Source of the DNA: Stenocarpella maydis
Lineage: Eukaryota; Ascomycota; Sordariomycetes; Diaporthales; Diaporthaceae
Direction of reading: 5' to 3'
Assembly: GCA_002270565.1 (NCBI GenBank)
Contig: NQMI01000160.1
Coordinates: 33,562-97,561, forward strand
Length of the DNA stretch: 64,000 bases
The number at the start of each line of letters is the position of its first letter. Within the stretch, counting starts at the first letter, position 1. The translations under genes and the position numbers were made by a program. Below are positions 21,641 to 31,849 of this stretch, one piece after another. Below the pieces are notes generated by a model, which made no database searches, had not been told where the DNA came from, and saw nothing but the letters and a program-made list of their open reading frames with translations.

Positions 21641-23000
21641 GAGGAGTGTCTGTTTTCTTCTCCTTACTTTTGAGGAGACATGTTGGTGCTGGACTGATTT
21701 CATGTCATGGCATTGCTTCAAGGGGCACTTTGTGGGTTGGACGTTCAGGAGAGTATCTGTGTGCTGCTGTTAAGATGGGATAAGGGCACATGACGACATA
21801 TGGACTTTGCTGGGTCATTTGGACCCCGATGACTCGCACAGAGGGGCACTGCTTGCTGTTGTTGTGCATGTGCGGCTGGTGTTGATTGGAGAACATCAGT
21901 TGTGATGGAGTTTTGATGATTTTTTTTTTGGTTTTTCATTTGTCAAGAACGTATGCAAAAAAGAAGTGTTGCGCGATGTAGCTAATAACTACCTCCTACT
22001 GCGGCGCTGTAAGTTGGTTGTCTTTGGGTAGACTGAAAAGGTTTGGGCTAACTAGGCTTACTGGGAAGAGGGTACACCCTGTGAAGTGAGAATCCGATTT
22101 GATCTGATTGATGATGAAATGACGAAACAATATTGTTGTGTGCGGTTGTTGGGGGGTCTGTTGGTGGGTAGTCTTTGAGGGTGGCTGGCATTTAAGATCA
22201 CGGTTATGGGCAGAAAGTGATTCCAGGGTCTGGTGCTTGGAGTGCTGATCTCGGGCTTAGTCATATGGGCTGAGACAGTACAGTAAATACCGTCTAAATT
22301 CTAAGCTTCTTTTTTAAAAAAAAAGAAAAAAACTTTGCAGTAGGTAGTATGCGCATTACATACTACCTAGGTACTGCCATAGCGCTAGCAGGGCCTTTTT
22401 TATATTTAGTTAGGAACATATGATAATAAAGTGCATTATAGTAATTCATAATATTACTCTTATACTAGATATAATTTCCTTTTAATTTTATAAGCAGAGT
22501 AAATTATTATAAGATACCCCTTTCCTTCTTAAGGTTCATAATAATAAAGACTAGTAATGTTGGAATATTGCCCTATTAGATCACATGCAATCCTATTAGG
22601 CTAGACTGCCTAACTAAGCTAGGGGCTTGGCAGGGGAAGAGGCTACTTTTCCTATTTATATGAAACGCCCCTGCTTCCTTCAGATAGTTAAACAAGTACG
22701 TAATTATAGACCTATCAATCAGAACCTCATATATATATATACTATTACTATATAGTAAAAGCCATTCAATGTTAATTAGTAAATTACTTAATAAGTTATA
22801 AATTAATAAAAGGAAAAAAGATAAGCTTTATATAAAGATAATATAACTAAGCTTACTAGATTAGCAACCTTCGAAGAGCTAGGAATTATATACTTATGCT
22901 ATATCCTATAAATAATTCTTTCTTATACTTAATAAGGTATCTATAATAGTAAAAGCTAATAATTATATAATAATCTTATATTTAATAAGGCTTTTATATT
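21641..23000. other. 3' flank, then AT-rich boundary region
   Basis: To about 22270 the sequence is ordinary and presumably includes the 3' untranslated region of the Cnn1 gene. After that it becomes AT-rich with poly(A)/poly(T) tracts and remains so to the LTR at 23001. No protein remnant could be read in 22400-23000. Confidence 0.5.
22339..22378. repeat. imperfect inverted repeat (hairpin) at AT boundary
   Basis: The arm TAGGTAGTATG (22341-22351) pairs with CATACTACCTA (22359-22369) around a 7-base loop, and the outer bases CAG and CTG also pair after a short bulge. The palindrome TACCTAGGTA in the right arm (22364-22373) recurs at 28801-28810. It sits where ordinary sequence passes into RIP-type DNA. 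Confidence 0.7.
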
Positions 23001-23575
23001 TGTTAAACGGAACCGCTCAGCAAGGAGTTACCCTAGACTTTGTGTAAGGAGTTACCCTAGACTTTCTAGCAAGGAGTTACCCTAGACTTGCGAGTCAGGC
23101 GATTTTCGCTAAGTACGCCCAGTGCGTGCGTGATGCAAGATGAGTTTGGTGGCCGTGAGTTGATTATTTTGGCCTGCATTTGCACCTTAATTCAGACCTC
23201 TGCATTACCCTTATTTCTTACCCAAAAAGTATATAACTTAGTGCATTAGATAGCTTGATTTCTGAAGTTCATATATACTTAATTTGGGCATTGCTAGGGC
23301 TATGGTTAGCTGGTTGCTTGGAACCAAAGATGGTGTGTTGGAAGGGCGAATTTTCCGGCATTTGCAAATTTGCACCAGAGCATACCGCAGCGTGCCCAGG
23401 GGTGAGACGATGTCGGAGGGTATATAAGGAGGGCTTATAGAAGCCCAACTTAATTTAATATAAAGTTGTTCAGACTATTGTTAATCGTCCTAATTCGCCT
23501 TAGAGCACTATACTGCAACCCTGCCGAAATATATATACTGAACTGAATGCTATTTTATAGCATAAATTCATTAGA
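23001..23575 (+). repeat. 5' LTR of second Copia element (575 bp)
   Basis: Starts TGTTAAACGG and shares homology with 12249-12842 (inverted) and 26552-26713 through ...TTCATTAGA. Its U3 part carries three 19-base direct repeats at 23022, 23046 and 23071, and a TATA box lies at about 23418. Compared with the other two copies it shows many C-to-T and G-to-A changes: for example, an alternating CA run preserved at 26663 is TA here. Confidence 0.88.
23022..23089 (+). repeat. triple 19-bp direct repeat in LTR U3
   Basis: AAGGAGTTACCCTAGACTT occurs at 23022-23040, 23046-23064 and 23071-23089, spaced 24 and 25 bp. The nested LTR near 12842 also carries three. Tandem U3 repeats of this sort often act as retrotransposon enhancers; that role is inferred here. 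Confidence 0.9.
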
Positions 23576-23590
23576 GGTTATGAGCCCGGC
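23576..23590 (+). other. primer-binding site, half-tRNA type (initiator Met tRNA)
   Basis: The bases GGTTATGAGCCCGGC directly after the LTR are complementary, with one mismatch, to the anticodon stem-loop of fungal initiator tRNA-Met (GGGCTCATAACC core, with anticodon CAT). Drosophila copia and yeast Ty5 prime from this internal half-tRNA and not from the tRNA 3' end. The assignment rests on sequence match and position. Confidence 0.75.
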
Positions 23591-24024
23591 TCTAGTAGTT
23601 AGCGCTCTAAAACAACATTGAATTTAGGCCTTAAAAAGCCTACCTATCTATACGCTATAGCGCTATTTGCACTGATTAGCGGACCAGCTAAAATATTGCT
23701 GGTTTGGGCCTGTAACGCTTAGAAATAACTGTAAAAAAGAGCAAAAAGTTGCTCGCTGGGTGATTTAAACCCACGACCCTTAGCGCACATTGTGCCACAG
23801 ATACTATTTCTCACAATTGCAACTCTAACGCTAGCATTTTGTATGAGGGAAAGTTTCACTTGAGAGACTACACGTTAGAGGGTCACGCCTAGGATTTCTA
23901 CGGAATAGGCACTGAGGAAATATATGACTATACTATTGGGTTGCTATGAATTACACTTTCTAGCAATATTCTGCCCCTTATATACCTATTCTCTAGGTGT
24001 ATTTAGTCTTCCTTAACAGCCAAT

Positions 24025-26550
24025 ATGGCTTCTAGTGCCCCTGTAGAGGGGACTACCCCTAATTCCCGGGGGAATAGGGCTCTATTAGAGCGCCTAGATC
24101 TGCAAAATCAGCAGATTTTTAACCTAAACACCCGTTTAGAGTCTATATAAGAGCTATTAGCTCAGCAAGTAGCCACTAGCAATACCCTTCAAGGTATGCT
24201 AGGGGAATTAGCTACTGCTATTCAGGGCCTATCAGCCCTAGTAGCCCAGCAGGCGCCCCAGCCGGCGCCTCCAGCGCCTCCAGCGCCCCAGACGGCCCTT
24301 CCGGAGCCTATGGATGTTGAAAGTCCTTCTACAGGGCCTACGGGCCCTGATCAGGGGCCTGCGGGCTCTGATTAGAGGCCTATGGGCCCTGTAAGGCAGC
24401 TAGAACCCACTGGATTTAGTTCCGATTTTAGTAAGGAGCTCTCTAAGAAGGTATATACCTTTCCAGAGATATATCGCCTAAAAGGCCCTGAAAATTTTGA
24501 CCAGTGGAAGCAAGCGTTTGCTATTATGCTACAGGCTATAGGGTATAGCTAATTCCTTACAGACCCTTTTATAGCTAATAGCCTAAGTAATAGTGATTAG
24601 GCTATTCTTTTAATGCTCTTAAGAGATAGCCTATCTTTAAGCCCATAGGCTGCTATTGCTTGGATCTTAGGCCCTACAGAAGCCTATAAGCTTCTAAAGG
24701 ACTAGTATTCTTATTCTATGGGTTTATAGAGAGATTCGCTATATAGGGAATTTCACTCCCTAAAATATACTTTTAGTATAAACCTAGCGGAATTTAACGC
24801 TTGGTTTAATAGCCTAATCTCTAGGCTACACCTTGCTAGGGCCCAAATAGAGCCAACTAACCTAATAAATCAGTACCTAGGCTCCTTAGAAAGAGCATTT
24901 CCACAGTAGGCAGAGCGGCTTAGAGGAACTATCCATATGCTAAAAGCTATAGGCCAGCCTACTAATAGGCTAAATCTACAGTTCCTTATGGCGGATATAC
25001 TAGAAGAAACTAGAAATCCGTCTTTAGCATCCTATCAGGTTGCTAAGGGGGAATAGAAACCTCCTTTAGGCCCTTAGGGGCCTAAAAATCAGTCTTTAGG
25101 CTCTAAAAGGCCTAAAAAGACTGGAAATAGAGGGCAGGACCCTAAAAAGGCTAAAGAAAATAAGCCTAATAAGGGATCCAGGGGCTCTAGTAGCAAGAAA
25201 AAATCCATAGAGCCTAAATCGCCTAGTGGGAAGCCCCCTGAAAATTTAGGGGACTACACCTATGCTTTAGGCTATTCAGCCTATAAGGATGAAGAATCAG
25301 CTCCTAGCAAGAGCTATTCTTTAGGTAATAAGGCTAGTGATTCAGATAACTCATCTATAGCCTCAGAAAGCCCCTATAAGCTCTGCTATAGGGGTTCACA
25401 ATCAAAAGGGCCCCCCAAGAAGGGCCCTAAGCCTTCTAGGCCTAACAGGCCTACTGCCCTGCTATACGATACTGGTTCTACAGTACATATAGTAAATAGC
25501 CGTTCTTTATTCACTAATTTAGTAACAACNTGGGAAGCCCCCTGAAAATTCAGGGGACTACGCCTGTGCTTTAGGCTATTCAGCCTATAAGGATGAAGAA
25601 TCAGCTCCTAGCAAGAGCTATTCTTTAGGTAATAAGGCTAGTAATTCAGACAGCTCATCTATAGCCTCAGAAAGCCCCTATAAGCTCTGCTATAGGGGTT
25701 CACAATCAAAAGGGCCCCCTAAGAAGGGCCCTAAGCCTTCTAGGCCTAATAGGCCTACTGCCCTGCTATATGATACTGGTTCTATAGTATATATAGTAAA
25801 TAGCCGTTCTTTATTCACTAATTTAGTAATAACCGGTGATTTTGGGTACCTGCAGATAGGTGGGGGTAGAGTATACCCCTTAGGTAGAGGCACTATTATA
25901 TTTCAGGTAATTAGCTTTGAAAGCCTAGCCAAGATTAAGCATCTAGTTCTAAAGGAGGCACTATATGTGCCCTCTATGGATATCAGTATCTTTAGTGGCC
26001 TTCGCTACTATAGTGCTGGGGGTTACCTCTTAAGGAATACTCTATATAGGGCTGATAAGCAACCAATTGTGTACCTAGACCCTTCTAAAATGGGATTTTT
26101 TATCCTTTAGAAGGGGATATAGGCCCTAGAGACCTATATTACTCAGGCTAATAGTATAGACTACATCCCCAGTAGTAGTATAAATGCCTTAGAGATAGTG
26201 CTGCCTCCTTTTAATAGGAAAGCAGCTAGGGATTATGAGAAGATTCCTACCCCTTAAGAGCCTATTCTTTCAAGGGAATTAGGCCCTTCTAGGTCCTTTA
26301 CAGGCTTTATTGCCTTAGAACCTAGGCTAGTATTGCCTAATTCTGAGTTATAGGGTCTTCTAGTATGGGTCCCTTGCACGCCCCCTTCTATAGGTCCTTC
26401 CCTGCGGGTAGAACTGCCTGTAGGAAATAGGGGGGATAGGGCTATAGAGGACCTAGAAGATCTTCTTTTAGAAGGCCTCTTGCCTTCTAAGAAAGCTACT
26501 AAACGGCCTATATAGGCCACTAGACCTTCTGAAGGGTCCCCTAAGCTACT
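24025..26550 (+). pseudogene. Copia gag-protease remnant
   Basis: The ATG at 24025 opens a Pro/Gln/Leu-rich gag start. The first stop is TAA at 24148, replacing a Gln-type codon, and many TAG/TAA follow. A gag core with PENFDQW lies at about 24486-24510, and the protease signature DTGS (25468-25479) is in the same frame as the ATG, so the element had a single polyprotein. After the second copy of the duplicated segment the frame runs on through protease C-terminal sequence (LYVPSMDIS) and a spacer to the N at 26551, with no integrase. This is non-functional. Confidence 0.78.
25227..25833 (+). repeat. 303-bp direct duplication around a single N
   Basis: Bases 25227-25529 and 25531-25833 are the same 303-bp protease segment, separated by one N. 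They differ at roughly a dozen positions, all C/T or G/A changes. This is most simply a contig join between two different copies of the element. Confidence 0.93.
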
Positions 26551-26551
26551 N
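26551..26551. other. assembly join, single N
   Basis: One N lies between retroelement coding sequence and the middle of an LTR. The first approximately 410 bp of the 3' LTR and the rest of pol are missing here. Confidence 0.97.
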
Positions 26552-26713
26552 GAGGGTATATAAGGAGGGCTTACAGAAGCCCAACTTAATTCAATACAAA
26601 GTTGTCCAGACCATTGTCAATCGTCCCAATTCGCCTTAGAGCACCATACTGCGACCCTGCTGAAACACACACACGCTGAACTGAATGCTATTTTATAGCA
26701 CAAATTCATCAGA
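26552..26713 (+). repeat. partial 3' LTR of second Copia element
   Basis: Matches the last 160 bp of the LTR at 23001, starting at the TATA motif (GAGGGTATATAAGG) and ending TTCATCAGA. It retains CpA sites that are TA in the 5' copy, so it is less affected by RIP. Confidence 0.9.
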
Positions 26714-27539
26714 ATTATTATTACTAAATAATATAGCTTAGGATAGCTCTTTAGTAGTTAATCTAAGTATTTACCTAGGAATAGCTTTAATAGCTTTTAA
26801 TAATTATTATTATATTACTTAAAATAATTCTACTTCAAATGCCCCTTAAATATAAACCTTCTTACTAGGTTTATTAGCCAAGAACTAGCTGTAATCATCA
26901 CATATATAATAGTATTTCTTTTACATTTATTACGTTATTTCCCGACTATTTAATACCCTTATTAGTCAGAATTATATATACTATTATAACTTTGGTTATA
27001 ATCAACATTTATTTAATATAATTAGAAATATTAAGAAAGTTGTTTGTTAAGTTATTTTACTAATTTTAAGCTTAATTATAATTATTGAATTAATTAAATT
27101 AAGGATTATTTTTAAAGCTATTCAAGCTAGAATTAATATTTCTTCTATTCATTAGTAATAATCTTAAATTTTATAATAATAATTGTATTTATTATTTAGC
27201 TTATTAAATTAAAGATTAATTTCTTTTTGAAAGATAATTATTATAAATAGCTATAGTAATTCTAATAATACTAAGTTTAATAATATAATTTAGAAATTTA
27301 AAAGCTTATTAAGTATTATTGGTTAGAGAATATTGCTTAGTTAGAAGAGCAAAATAGGCTTATAATTAGTTATTCTTAGTAAAGGAGATTTATTTAGGGT
27401 TTCTACCAGTTACTTTCTCTCTCTCTTAAGAGATTAGAGGTAAGAATCTTCTCTCTAAATATATAACTATAAAAGACTATAGGCAGCCGTAGGCAGCCAT
27501 AGGCAGCTATAGGAAGCCTTAAAGAATGGGAATGGGCTC

Positions 27540-27992
27540 TTAGAAATAACTGTTTTGGCCAAAGTTTGTCTGGAATTTGTCTTGAACTGGCAGCGTCTTG
27601 GGGGTAACATATTGGTGACTGAAGGCACGAGATGTAATATGAAACATGCATGCTATTGTCTCCATTGACGGTACCGCCCACCACCACACGTCCGTCCCTG
27701 ATAGGAACCTGGGTGTGACCCCTTGAACCGTACTGTTGCGCTTAATCTGGGCAATCAGATGCGGCAATTTACTTGTATCCCATTCAGCCACCGGGGGCAG
27801 ATTGGTAGATGTAGCTACGGGCAGGACTGCAGAGGCACATGAGGTCGCTGTGCTGTCCAGGATGACCCGGATGGCCATGTATGTACAATACCCTCGCTTG
27901 TGAGCCCCATCCTGTTTGCATACTGGCCCTTGGAGCGCAGGCAAGTCATTGTTTTGACAATACCTCACGCAGTATAGAGGTCGGCGCGGAGA
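27540..27992 (-). CDS. doubtful small hypothetical protein
   Basis: An open minus-strand frame of about 150 codons next to the AT-rich island. It has no ATG near its 5' end, only a GTG, so it would need an upstream exon. It has several cysteines near its start (CVRYCQNND, VCKQDG, GYCTYM) and a Trp run (DVWWWAVPS) but no recognisable domain. It may be a chance frame or a gene fragment left at the edge of the transposon island. Confidence 0.2.
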   Translation of the reverse strand, partial: SPRRPLYCVRYCQNNDLPALQGPVCKQDGAHKRGYCTYMAIRVILDSTATSCASAVLPVATSTNLPPVAEWDTSKLPHLIAQIKRNSTVQGVTPRFLSGTDVWWWAVPSMETIACMFHITSRAFSHQYVTPKTLPVQDKFQTNFGQNSYF

Positions 27993-30138
27993 TTCTATGA
28001 CCTATCGTGTGATTGGTGATCCGAGGTTATGGAGACGAGTATGCATGGTAGTTGGCCGTGGTCTTCTGGGCCACTCACACCTTGGTTGTCAATGGTACAA
28101 GACTCGACTCGGTATCAAATACGTGGTTTTTAACAAGAGGTAAAATACTGCACGCGTGCACGCGGTATTTGGACGGAGATGAAGCGGACGCGCGCCCAGC
28201 TAGTGACATCACCAGCCGGGGGACAAGCTCCGTCGGGAACCCAAGTCTGTCTGGAGGAGGAGCCAGGGACGCTCAGCGGGCCCTACACAATCTCGCCTCC
28301 CACGCCCGGCGGACAGGGACGACGGTGAGTGGGTGCGACGCAGCGGACGAGGGACCATGCAGTGGCACCTCATTGGCCGCGGGATGCTGCGGCGCTGCAC
28401 TGGGCTCGATGTCCGGCCGGACCAGTACGCCATCCCCTTGACTACGACAGAAGACCAAGCTTTCCCAGGCTCACTGATTCATGAGGGGGATATGGGATGT
28501 AATCCGATTGGCACAAAGTGGGTTTCTCGGTTGATTTGGTGCCGAACGCAAGTTCTCAAAGGAAAGGGTGCTGCGGTATTATCCTTTGGGGGGTGAGCAA
28601 TTACCATCGCCACAGTTGTCAACCTTAAGTTGAGACGAACCGCATGCAGCCGGGGGAAGGGGACGTCATAGGGGTCCAGATGGGCTGACAGAAGCTCAGC
28701 GAAGGTCCTCGGGGTCTGCCGGGGTTTGATCTGGGACGGGGGTGGGACCCGGGACGCGCTTGTGCTTGCGAGCCCGTGTTGCTGGTGGTGGTTAATAAAC
28801 TACCTAGGTACTACGAGGCCGGTAAACAAGGTACATGGTAGGTTGGGATAGATAGCGTGATATTGGGCTCACCTGCGGGTTGGGTGTGTGGCGCGGATGG
28901 TGACAAGGTTCGGTTCTCTAATGTGCGTGCGTGCGTGGATGGGTGCGAGGGCCTGGCTGCCTGGTCGTGCCGGAGGTTGGGGGGGCGGGAAGGGCATGTC
29001 GCTGCTGTGCACCCTCCGATCCCATCACATCACGTCCGAGGCGTCAAAGCGCACATGATGGCGGACGCTGTGTTGCGGAACAAGACCAGACCGCCATGTG
29101 CTGCAGGTGGTGGTTGCAGGTACCTAGCTAGGTAGTGTCTGGTGTCGACAGACGGGACGCGGATGTTGACCTGACGAAATGTCACTCAGGTGGACCACCC
29201 CCCCCCCGGGGCGGAAGCAGAGGTCTTAGCTCCCGCCCACAGCGGATGTGCAGGTGTCAATGTACTCCTCAGACGTTACAGTGTCCCCGTGTTGTGGGTG
29301 CAAAGTTCGTTGGATTCTCTTAGTGTACACTATGTGCAGGCTGCGGCACTTGGGACCCCGTGGGACGCGGGTAGACAAGGGCCCCTGCCGGCAGAGGGGA
29401 CAAAGTGGTTCGATTTCGACATCACCGGGCATCAAGAAGCGGAAACCCAGACGTGGCTTTCGATCCCAAGACCCCCAGGGCGGCGCCGCGGATCTGGCTG
29501 CGACTCTGAGGGCGCAGCGGCTTCGATTGGACGGGATTCTCGGACGATGCAGCAGAGTTTTTGGTTCCAGGGCTGGTCGACAGCTCGTCGTCCCGCAGCA
29601 ACAATGCGAGAGAAGACGCTTCTGACGCTCAACGCATGTGTGCCTGGACAGTGCGGAGTAGCACCAGCGTGCGACAGCCCTGGCGGGGTGTTGGGTGGTT
29701 GCAGACTCGGCCCCAAGAAATGGGCAGGCGCAGAAAGTCCGTTTCCGGGTGCAGCAAGCTGCAAGGAGGGCCCCGTCGCGGGGGGCGTGAGGCTTCCACT
29801 CCAGGGTTCTAGAAGAAAACCAAGGCAGAGAGGGGCGGAAACTTCGAGCGGCAGGCAGGGGGCCAAGTTGGGGGACTTGAGACTTGGCGACACTCTGGCA
29901 TGCTGCATGTGTGGGTTTGCGCCGTCAGTGTCTGTGCAGGCCCCGAGTCGACAAGGCATTAGTGTACCGTACTGGACGTGCTGGAGAACTAGGTAGAGAC
30001 AGCAGGGCCCCGCTCAGTGCAGTGTGCAGTGTGCTGTGTGCTGTGTGCTGTCTGTTTCGTTGCGTGGCGTCGCGTGGGGCGAGAGGTGCTAATAACCAGG
30101 CCGAGAGGTCGAGGGCGGGTTGTGGGGGGGGGGGGGGG

Positions 30139-30139
30139 N
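30139..30139. other. assembly join, single N between poly-G and TGCCC array
   Basis: A poly-G tract (30124-30138) meets a single N and then a C-rich pentanucleotide array, so reads probably broke on the homopolymer. The true length of both repeats is uncertain. Confidence 0.95.
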
Positions 30140-30140
30140 C

Positions 30141-30330
30141 TGCCCTGCCCTGCCCTGCCCTGCCCTGCCCTGCCCTGCCCTGCCCTGCCCTGCCCTGCCC
30201 TGCCCTGCCCTGCCCTGCCCTGCCCTGCCCTGCCCTGCCCTGCCCTGCCCTGCCCTGCCCTGCCCTGCCCTGCCCTGCCCTGCCCTGCCCTGCCCTGCCC
30301 TGCCCTGCCCTGCCCTGCCCTGCCCTGCCC
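30141..30330. repeat. (TGCCC)38 pentanucleotide array
   Basis: Thirty-eight perfect units span 190 bp without a single interruption. The minus strand, (GGGCA)n, has a GGG run every five bases and could form G-quadruplexes. All long open frames through it on both strands are artefacts of the repeat. Confidence 0.98.
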
Positions 30331-30843
30331 TGCATCTCGCTACCACAAACTTGACCGATCCGCCTTCAGGCCTGCATGTGCATCGAGCTACACTACTACA
30401 GCATTCTCCCTCCCCTACACCACGATCGTCTCCACGCCTCGCCCACAACATCTGCATCCGTCCAGTCTTATCCGGGCTCTTCCCATGCCAGCACCCTGCC
30501 CAGGTTCCCCACAGCTTCCCCCTCCCCACGTCAAGGTCGTCCTCGTCGGCAGGCGGAACTGGAATTCCAGTGTGCCCCAACAGGAACAGGAATAGCAACC
30601 ACAACAGCGACAGAAGAAGAGAAAAAGAAGGACAACAACACAGATATCCACTGCAGCTGCTCCACGAGCCGCCCCGGCTGGCCCCTGCTGCCTGCTCCGG
30701 CCACATCCCCAGGCACACACGACAGTGCGAAAAAGGATGGCTGGATAGCGCACAAACGAACATGATTCACTGACCCAGTGTGGGCTCTTGGCATCTTGCT
30801 CCTCCCCTCGCCCGTCTCCCCGTCTGGCCCGTCACCGAACCCT

Positions 30844-30878
30844 TGCCCTGCCCTGCCCTGCCCTGCCCTGCCCTGCCC
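30844..30878. repeat. (TGCCC)7 array
   Basis: Seven perfect units of the same pentanucleotide, about 0.5 kb from the large array. Scattered units also occur near 17785 and 18296. Confidence 0.97.
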
Positions 30879-31849
30879 TGCTCGTTTTTTGGCTACCCTC
30901 GCTGTTACTTCTGCGCGCACAACCCGCAGCCCGCCAGCCCACCACATGCGCGCGCGCGCCAGCGTCTCACCTCTGCCGTCTAATCCCCATCTTACCTCAC
31001 CTCGTCTCGGCTCACTCCCATTTTACATCCCTCCTCACTCCGCTCCACTCATCCTTACCTCGCCTCAGGGCGCACCTTCATATCCTGTCGTCAGTCCTCG
31101 CGCGGACCGACCACCACCTCGCCGTCGCCTCCGAATCCAACAATTGTTAACTTGGGGAGATTGGCCCCTCTTGGACCACCCTGGTCCTGGAAACTGCCAG
31201 AGAGCCTTTCTATATCTACACCAATCCGCTGCAGGTCGACTCTGAGAGAACACCATCCTGGACCGGGATTCGATCGGAATACCTCATCTGAATTCTTGCG
31301 ACAGCCTTTCTTTAGCCAATAGACAGCCAGTCCCTTGCCCTCCGTCTTTTGCGTCCGCAGGGGCTTCTATTCCACCTGCTGCCTCGCTCAGGCACGCGAC
31401 TATTGATTGTGGGATAGCAACCTCACTCGGCAGCCCTTCCTACTAGACTCGTTAGACATTATATTTGTTTGCATCTCCAATGGGCCAATACTCTATGGTT
31501 TAGTGCTCTGGTCTAGCTCTCGCTCTCTCTGGCGCTCAGTCACACACCCACTCACGCACTCTCTCTCTCTTTACTTGTCCTCCGCCACTGCCGCCGCGGA
31601 TCACCGCCCCGAACCACCGCCGTCTGGACACTTGCGAGCCTCGACCCGCTCAGTCAGCGTGCAAATATTCCACTGCGGAAGCCAAGTCCGACCTCGTGGT
31701 GACGACCCCGTGCCCCCGGGCATCAGAGGCCAGAAGCCGCCCTCGACTCATGTGGCTCCCTGTCGAACACTCTCACCCACCTACCGGCCCGGTCGAGCTC
31801 TTACGATTTTTGCTTGGTTGAGCGCAGTGTGTGCTCTGGGCTGCCCACC

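Larger units (their letters stand above)
23001..26713 (+). mobile_element. second Copia retrotransposon, RIP-damaged, assembled from pieces
   Basis: 5' LTR (23001-23575), primer-binding site (23576-23590), leader, gag-protease remnant (24025-26550) and part of a 3' LTR (26552-26713). Two single-N joins (25530 and 26551) lie inside it. The region from protease to 3' LTR lacks any readable integrase or reverse transcriptase, so most of pol is missing, through deletion or through contig joining. The coding remnant is interrupted by many TAG and TAA codons. It is immobile by itself. Confidence 0.83.
26714..31849. other. AT-rich flank, then gene-poor DNA with simple repeats
   Basis: To about 27500 the sequence is AT-rich and unreadable, probably decayed transposon. 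From 27500 to 31849 GC content is normal to high. Apart from a doubtful frame at 27540-27992 there is no gene that I can support. Simple repeats dominate 30121-30880. The last kilobase before 31850 is pyrimidine-rich and probably carries the promoter and leader of the Zn2Cys6 gene. Confidence 0.5.

Noticed and set aside
23022..23089. Three equally spaced direct repeats resembling a CRISPR array
   Set aside because: They are U3 repeats of a fungal LTR, with 5- to 6-bp spacers, in a eukaryote.
23740..23815. tRNA-like sequence on the minus strand (TGGCACAATG and GGGTTTAAATC resemble A and B boxes)
   Set aside because: The two boxes are only about 27 bp apart, the acceptor stem does not pair, and it lies in the retrotransposon leader. 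It may be an old tRNA-derived fragment but is not a gene.
29190..29996. 268-codon plus-strand frame in GC-rich DNA
   Set aside because: Overlapping frames of similar length exist on the other strand, composition is atypical for a protein, and no domain was seen.
30017..30773. Long open frames on both strands through 30.0-30.8 kb
   Set aside because: They are products of the TGCCC repeat, which lacks stops in several frames, and they cross an N.
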